Shown: positions 59,316-64,000 of the stretch, piece after piece
Position numbering within the stretch: position 1 is the stretch's first letter
How the letters are laid out: the number at the start of each line of letters is the position of its first letter
Origin: Massilia mucilaginosa
GTDB lineage: Bacteria; Pseudomonadota; Gammaproteobacteria; Burkholderiales; Burkholderiaceae_D
Assembly (NCBI RefSeq): GCF_011682145.1
Contig: NZ_WHJH01000023.1
Coordinates: 1-64,000 of the forward strand
Length of the DNA: 64,000 nucleotides
Direction: 5' to 3'
Notes under the pieces: model-generated
Databases searched by the model: none
Seen by the model: the letters and a program-made list of their open reading frames with translations, nothing else
What the model was told of the DNA's origin: nothing
Position numbers and translations under genes: made by a program

Positions 59316-61535
59316 ATGGAAATTAAGGTCAACTTTCTCGATAAGCTTCGTCTTGAAGCCAAGTTCGATGATTTCACAGTGGTCGCCGACCAGCCCATCC
59401 GCTACAAGGGCGATGGCTCCGCGCCTGGTCCGTTCGATTACTTCCTTGCCTCATCGGCCTTGTGCGCGGCTTACTTTGTGAAGTTGTATTGCGTAACTCG
59501 CAATATTCCTACCGAAAATATCCGTCTGTCGCAGAACAATATCGTTGATCCGGAAAACCGTTATCAGCAGATTTTCAAGATCGATGTCGAGCTGCCGGCG
59601 GATATCTCCGATAAGGACCGCCAGGGCATTCTTCGCTCCATCGAGCGTTGCACGGTAAAGAAAGTGGTGCAGGCCGGCCCCGAGTTCGTGATTAACGAGG
59701 TCGATAACCTGGATGCCGATGCGCAGGCCTTGCTGACCTTGACGCCGGCGTCCGACGCGAGCACCTATATTCCGGGCAAGGATCTGCCCCTGGAGCAAAC
59801 CATCGCCAATATGTCCGGCGTGCTGGCCGGCCTGGGCATGAAGATTGAAATCGCTTCATGGCGCAATATCGTTCCCAATGTGTGGTCGCTGCATATCCGC
59901 GATGCGCACTCGCCGATGTGTTTTACCAACGGCAAGGGATCGACCAAGGAAAGCGCGCTGGCGTCGGCCTTGGGCGAATTTATCGAACGCCTCAATTTCA
60001 ATCACTTTTACGGCGGTACGTTCTGGGGCGACGACATCGCCAACGCGCCGTTTGTCCATTACCCCGACGAGCGCTGGTTCAAGCCCGGCCGCAAAGATGC
60101 GCTGCCGGCCGAGATTCTCGACGAATACTGCCTGGAAATCTACAATCCCGATGGCGAGTTGCGTGGGTCCCATCTGTACGACACCAACTCCGGCAATGTG
60201 GAGCGCGGCATCTGTTCGCTGCCGTACGTGCGCAAATCGGACGGCGCGGTGGTCTATTTCCCGTCCAACCTGATCGAAAACCTCTACGTCAGCAATGGCA
60301 TGAGTGCCGGGAATACGCTGGCCGAAGCGCAGGTGCAATGCTTGTCGGAGATTTTCGAAAGGGCGGTCAAACGCGACATCCTGGAAGGTGAAATCGCCTT
60401 GCCCGATGTGCCGCAGGAGGTGCTGGCGAAATACCCTGGCATTCTGGCCGGCATAGCCGGATTGGAAGAGCAGGGCTTTCCGGTGCTGGTCAAGGATGCG
60501 TCGCTCGGTGGGGCTTACCCGGTCATGTGCGTGACCCTGATGAATCCGCGCACGGGCGGCGTGTTTGCCTCGTTCGGCGCGCATCCAAGTTTCGAAGTGG
60601 CGCTGGAACGGAGCCTGACCGAACTGCTGCAGGGGCGCAGTTTTGAAGGCTTGAACGACTTGCCGCGACCGACCTTTGTCAGTAACGCCGTCACCGAGCC
60701 GAATAACTTTGTCGAACACTTCATCGATTCCAGCGGCATCGTGTCGTGGCGCTTTTTCAGTGCCAAGGCCGATCATCCGTTTGTCGAATGGGATTTCTGC
60801 AGCCCGGGCGACAACGCCAATGCCGAGGAAGCCGCGACCTTGTTCGGCATTCTGGAAGACATGGGCAAAGAGGTATACATGGCGACGTACGAGAATCTGG
60901 GCGCCGCCGCCTGCCGCATTCTGGTGCCGGGTTACTCGGAAGTCTATCCGGTCGACGATTTGATCTGGGATAACACCAACAAGGCACTGTTGTTCCGCGC
61001 CGATATCCTGAACTTGCATCGTCTGGACGAAGCCAGCCTCGAAGCACTGCTTGAGCGGATGGAAAACAGCGAGCTGGACGAGTACGCCGACATCGCCACC
61101 TTGATCGGGATCGAGTTCGACGAGAACACGGTTTGGGGGCAGCTGACCACGCTGGAATTGAAGCTGCTGATTCATCTCGCATTACAGCAATTCGAGGAGA
61201 CCCAGGAGCTGGTGGAAGCCTTCCTGCAGTACAACGACAACACGGTCGAGCGGCGACTGTTTTACCAGGCCTTGAACGTCGTGCTCGAGGTGCTGCTCGA
61301 TGACGAATTGGAGATGGACGATTATGCGGTCAATTTCCGCCGCATGTTTGGCGACGCTCGCATGGATGCGGTCATGGGGTCGGTGGACGGCAGCGTGCGC
61401 TTCTTCGGATTGACGCCGACCAGTATGAAACTGGAAGGGCTCGACAAGCACGAACGCCTGATTGACAGCTACAGGAAAGTGCACAGCGCACGCGCCAGGG
61501 TTGCGGCTGCATCCAGCAAGGGCGGCGCAGTCTAG
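59316..61535 (+). CDS. OsmC-YcaO fusion protein
   Basis: A 739-residue protein. Residues about 1-140 are an OsmC-like domain (GPFDYFLASSALCAAYFVKLYC, with Cys residues in the expected region). Residues about 200-560 are a YcaO domain with the ATP-binding signatures TKESALASALGEFIERL and CLSEIFERAVKRDI. The remainder is an acidic helical tail. YcaO enzymes use ATP to activate amides, forming azolines, thioamides or related groups; E. coli YcaO affects RimO-dependent methylthiolation of ribosomal protein S12. This domain fusion is known in proteobacteria but its substrate is not. TAGAAT lies 6 nt before the ATG with no Shine-Dalgarno, so the message may be leaderless. Confidence 0.88.
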   Translation: MEIKVNFLDKLRLEAKFDDFTVVADQPIRYKGDGSAPGPFDYFLASSALCAAYFVKLYCVTRNIPTENIRLSQNNIVDPENRYQQIFKIDVELPADISDKDRQGILRSIERCTVKKVVQAGPEFVINEVDNLDADAQALLTLTPASDASTYIPGKDLPLEQTIANMSGVLAGLGMKIEIASWRNIVPNVWSLHIRDAHSPMCFTNGKGSTKESALASALGEFIERLNFNHFYGGTFWGDDIANAPFVHYPDERWFKPGRKDALPAEILDEYCLEIYNPDGELRGSHLYDTNSGNVERGICSLPYVRKSDGAVVYFPSNLIENLYVSNGMSAGNTLAEAQVQCLSEIFERAVKRDILEGEIALPDVPQEVLAKYPGILAGIAGLEEQGFPVLVKDASLGGAYPVMCVTLMNPRTGGVFASFGAHPSFEVALERSLTELLQGRSFEGLNDLPRPTFVSNAVTEPNNFVEHFIDSSGIVSWRFFSAKADHPFVEWDFCSPGDNANAEEAATLFGILEDMGKEVYMATYENLGAAACRILVPGYSEVYPVDDLIWDNTNKALLFRADILNLHRLDEASLEALLERMENSELDEYADIATLIGIEFDENTVWGQLTTLELKLLIHLALQQFEETQELVEAFLQYNDNTVERRLFYQALNVVLEVLLDDELEMDDYAVNFRRMFGDARMDAVMGSVDGSVRFFGLTPTSMKLEGLDKHERLIDSYRKVHSARARVAAASSKGGAV

Positions 61536-61783
61536 CCAATCCCGGGCGGCGACGTCGCACAGGGCCGCACCGGCTCGCGGAGCAGCCAGTGCTTAGCGGG
61601 TCATGCCGGCTTCGCATCACTGCGCCGCAAGACTGAGCAGATCGGCGCCGCCAAGTATGAGCGGCCGCCGGTGCGCACGCCGACCAGACGGTAATTCGAG
61701 GTGCCCCAAAGTTCGGTGGATTGGACAGAGGTGGCATGCTCGCTCGTCGCGTACTGCTTACTTCTCGTCGCAATGACGTTGAA

Positions 61784-61975
61784 TCAGTCGTCTCTTTTGT
61801 CCGCCTCTGATTTATCAACGAACCAGGCTAATATTGCCGTCATTCCTACCGAAGCGGCGAGCAAGACAAATCCCCACAGAGTATGCGTCTTCCACAGCCC
61901 GATCAGTGCCAAAAGGAAAAAGACAAAATGGAATAGAAAATGCGCCTTCCAAATGCTCTTCGGTTTCAAACTCAT
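61784..61975 (-). CDS. Small two-helix membrane protein
   Basis: A 63-residue protein with two transmembrane segments (AHFLFHFVFFLLALIGLW and LWGFVLLAASVGMTAILAWF) and a charged C-terminus (VDKSEADKRDD). The ATG at 61975 has GGAGG six to seven nt upstream; a TTG at 61987 would open the same frame. No family recognised. The roughly 250 bp between this gene and the convergent OsmC-YcaO gene contain no convincing gene; a short stretch near 61701 (CCCCAAAGTTCGGTGG) resembles an insertion-sequence end but is too short to classify. Confidence 0.6.
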   Translation of the reverse strand: MSLKPKSIWKAHFLFHFVFFLLALIGLWKTHTLWGFVLLAASVGMTAILAWFVDKSEADKRDD

Positions 61976-62166
61976 GCATTCCTCCAATCCTGCCTATTTT
62001 TCTCAGGATTGAGTCCCAGTTCCGACATGGAAATCGAAGCGATAAATAGAAGCAAATTGATACTTTTCCCTCGCTTCTGCTGCGAATTTTCTCGTCGGAA
62101 TAGATCGAGTTGCCAATGCGATTGATGGCCGACAAGGGCGACCGGCGTGTGACAAGGGGCGCGTCC

Positions 62167-62667
62167 CTATGGTGAGGGCGTGGCGCGCTGGACCAGCAAG
62201 CGGGACAGTGCACCCTCGCTGTTGATGTCCAATGTAATCGTGTCCCCGTGCACTTCGCCCGAAAAGCGGGTGAGTACGACCTGGCCCGTTGACGGCAGCC
62301 GGTACTGGGTATCGAATGACAGGTGCTGGTCCCGGATGCGGCCGTTCACGATGCTGGCCTCGCCGATCGGTACGCTGGCCGTGCCGGTGAGCAGCCCGTT
62401 GGCGCTGTTCAGGTCGAAACGAAACTGCGCCTGTCTTCCGCCGCCGAGATCCATCGCACCTACCCAGCGGCCGCTCGGGTCGCCGGGTTCGGCCGCCGCG
62501 CTGCCGACGTCAAAGGACGGCGTCGGCGCGGCTCCCTGGCTGGCATGAGACGCGGGCAATGGCGCATCGGGCTGGTCGCTCGGTGCGGCAAGCCACGCCG
62601 TCACCGCCATCGTTGCACCAGCCAGCGCGGCGATGGCGGCGCCGCTGCGCCAGGATGCCCAGTCCAT
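62167..62667 (-). CDS. Membrane-anchored hypothetical protein
   Basis: A 166-residue protein with an N-terminal membrane anchor or uncleaved signal (SGAAIAALAGATMAVTAWLA, about 7-26). A Pro/Ala-rich linker follows, then a beta-rich domain (about 60-160) with GRWVGAMDLGGGRQAQFRFDL and ITLDINSEGALSRLLVQR, probably periplasmic. No family recognised. The ATG at 62667 follows GGGAG. It begins 19 bp after the stop of the large upstream gene on the same strand, suggesting co-transcription. It may be an accessory to that exported protein. Confidence 0.65.
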   Translation of the reverse strand: MDWASWRSGAAIAALAGATMAVTAWLAAPSDQPDAPLPASHASQGAAPTPSFDVGSAAAEPGDPSGRWVGAMDLGGGRQAQFRFDLNSANGLLTGTASVPIGEASIVNGRIRDQHLSFDTQYRLPSTGQVVLTRFSGEVHGDTITLDINSEGALSRLLVQRATPSP

Positions 62668-62686
62668 GTCTGCTCCCTGCGTCAGC

Positions 62687-64000
62687 TTACTTGCACAGCG
62701 GACAAGCGGCCTCGGTCGCCGGCGACTGCAACACGCCACCGCCCACAATCACAGGGCGGGTGCCCTTGGCGCTCACCTTGTCCTTGAAGATTGCCGCTTC
62801 CGGATTTCCCAGCGTCGACAATCCCTGGCCATTTAATGCCTGGTTCGGGAAGTAGCTGCTGCTGTAGGCCTTGACAGCGCCGGCATCGAGATTTCCGATG
62901 GCAATTTCGGTGTGCCCAGCCACGCTGCATGGATCCACACCGGGAGCAACCTCGGCCGATTCGCAGACCTTGACGTCGGTCAGTCCGTAAGCCCCCGTGT
63001 TCGTCACCGAACCGCTGTAGTTGATCTTTACCACCAGCTGGTTGTTCTGTGCCACCAGGTCGACGTCGCATACCTTCGTTACCGCCAGCCCGCCGGGCGG
63101 AGTGGTCGTGCAGGTCGCACTATCGGTATCGGTGATGCTACCGGAGCCGGTTGATGCGGCAGCCGTGACGGTGCCAAGTGTCGTCAGCGTGTTCGACGAA
63201 TACTGGCCCCGGAAGCAGATGGCGCCGCCGGCGGCGAGCGACGCAGGCGATTGCGGCGTCGTGGTGGGCGAGCCGCCCGCGTCGCAAGTGAAGAAGCCAA
63301 CCGTGCCAGCAATAAATGCCGGTTTGCTGGAAACCGAAACGCTGGTGACCGTGCCGCCGCCTTCGTTGGTGATGCGGCCCTTCAGCGTATTGAGGACGGT
63401 ATTGGTCGCCGCCTGGAAGACCGAGCCTTCGCACACAGTCGTCACTTCGAGACGGCATACCGGGAAGCTGGCAATGATGAAGTTCTTGATGGACGCGTTG
63501 GGTTCGGCCGACGAACGGCTGGTTGCCATGAAGGTTGAAAAGCAGGAATCGGAGCCGGGCAGCAATTTGGTGATGTTGATCCCGCCTTCGAAGAATTGAC
63601 CCGGCTGCACGGTGCCCGCCCATGGAATGTTCAGGGTGGTATTGTTGGTGGCGCCGCAGACGCGATCGGCGGGGTCGCAATAGACCCCGGCTACACTGGT
63701 CGGCCCGACGCCGATCGACCCCTGGTCTGCCAGCGCGCCCGCCTGCCACTTGAAGATGCGCACAGTGGTGACAGCGCCGCCGTTGCTGTACTCGAAGGCG
63801 ACCAGTACATCGCCGTCCGCGTGGGTGGCAGGCTGCCCGGTCACCGGGTTGATGAAGGTGCCTGTGGCGTCATTGCGCACCACGGGATTTTTGAAAAACC
63901 AGAATCCCAGGCTGGCCGTGCCGGAAAACGAATCGCGGTCGGCGCCAAAGTTAATGATCAGGTCACCGGCGTTGGAATAGGCTGCCGCGTAGCCGTTTTT
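62687..64000 (-). CDS. Large extracellular Cys-containing protein, 5' end outside window
   Basis: The frame is open from the stop at 62687 to the window edge, so at least 437 C-terminal residues are visible and the start is missing. The protein is beta-rich, with repeated Thr/Ser/Gly and many evenly spread Cys residues (CDPADRVCGATN, CRLEVTTVCEGS, CDAGG, TKVCDVDL). The second half contains DUF11-like, immunoglobulin-type modules (LAVTKVCDVDLVAQNNQLVVKINY, SGSVTNTGAYGLTDVKVCE). It ends PATEAACPLCK. This suggests a surface or secreted protein with disulfide-linked beta domains. No enzyme motif is visible. Confidence 0.65.
   Translation of the reverse strand, partial: KNGYAAAYSNAGDLIINFGADRDSFSGTASLGFWFFKNPVVRNDATGTFINPVTGQPATHADGDVLVAFEYSNGGAVTTVRIFKWQAGALADQGSIGVGPTSVAGVYCDPADRVCGATNNTTLNIPWAGTVQPGQFFEGGINITKLLPGSDSCFSTFMATSRSSAEPNASIKNFIIASFPVCRLEVTTVCEGSVFQAATNTVLNTLKGRITNEGGGTVTSVSVSSKPAFIAGTVGFFTCDAGGSPTTTPQSPASLAAGGAICFRGQYSSNTLTTLGTVTAAASTGSGSITDTDSATCTTTPPGGLAVTKVCDVDLVAQNNQLVVKINYSGSVTNTGAYGLTDVKVCESAEVAPGVDPCSVAGHTEIAIGNLDAGAVKAYSSSYFPNQALNGQGLSTLGNPEAAIFKDKVSAKGTRPVIVGGGVLQSPATEAACPLCK

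Overview
The window is GC-rich DNA from a betaproteobacterium, most likely Oxalobacteraceae and close to Massilia/Telluria/Duganella. This is inferred from the mltG-tmk-holB-pilZ-tatD gene order, a PEP-CTERM protein, a DUF4214/RTX-type surface protein, a DUF6139 protein, DUF4936 next to ygfZ and an OsmC-YcaO fusion. No rRNA, tRNA, CRISPR array, prophage or complete insertion sequence was found.

Layout. 1-4.0 kb: the edge of a possible IS66-type transposase, an AT-rich orphan gene, then secreted proteins on the minus strand (PEP-CTERM protein, small exported protein, HEWGH metalloprotease). The metalloprotease has a structured leader containing a terminator. 4.2-12.97 kb: small regulator/target units, namely XRE-cupin plus GNAT, PACE efflux plus divergent LysR, GNAT, serine hydrolase, TetR plus DUF6463, and a PAS/HTH regulator translationally coupled to a threonine-dehydratase-like enzyme and a gamma carbonic anhydrase. 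Several regulators have a -10 box exactly 6-7 nt before the ATG, the geometry of leaderless mRNAs. 13-18.9 kb: MHS transporter, GH19 chitinase lipoprotein, a degraded ATPase fragment, Bcr/CflA efflux and an AlkD-like protein. 19-25.1 kb: a six-gene beta-oxidation-type operon (thiolase, acyl-CoA dehydrogenase, Dabb, SDR, MDR, SDR). 25.2-26.8 kb: a small accessory patch with a VapC remnant, a membrane protein and a RES-Xre toxin-antitoxin pair. 26.9-34.3 kb: NRDE, DUF4936 and ygfZ facing the housekeeping mltG-tmk-holB-pilZ-GNAT-tatD-ankyrin operon.

34.4-41.6 kb: a PRMT-like methyltransferase, small proteins, a NIT-type chemoreceptor, DUF6139, a 168-bp palindromic mobile repeat and a large DUF4214/RTX-like protein. 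41.7-55.9 kb: the most remarkable locus, a tightly packed eight-gene minus-strand operon. It holds three tandem DUF4132 proteins, a MoxR-like AAA ATPase, a DUF5682 protein, a VWA protein, a SWIM zinc-finger protein and a small helical protein. This is an expanded version of the poorly characterised E. coli yehI-yehL-yehM-yehP-yehQ set and is the best candidate for an undescribed system. 56-64 kb: a beta-lactamase-fold lipoprotein, DkgB, an ATC-hydrolase-like enzyme divergent from an OsmC-YcaO protein, small membrane-associated proteins and a large Cys-containing protein running off the window.

Family assignments rest on motifs and remembered family features; no database search was run. Start sites were chosen by Shine-Dalgarno match, family length and overlaps.
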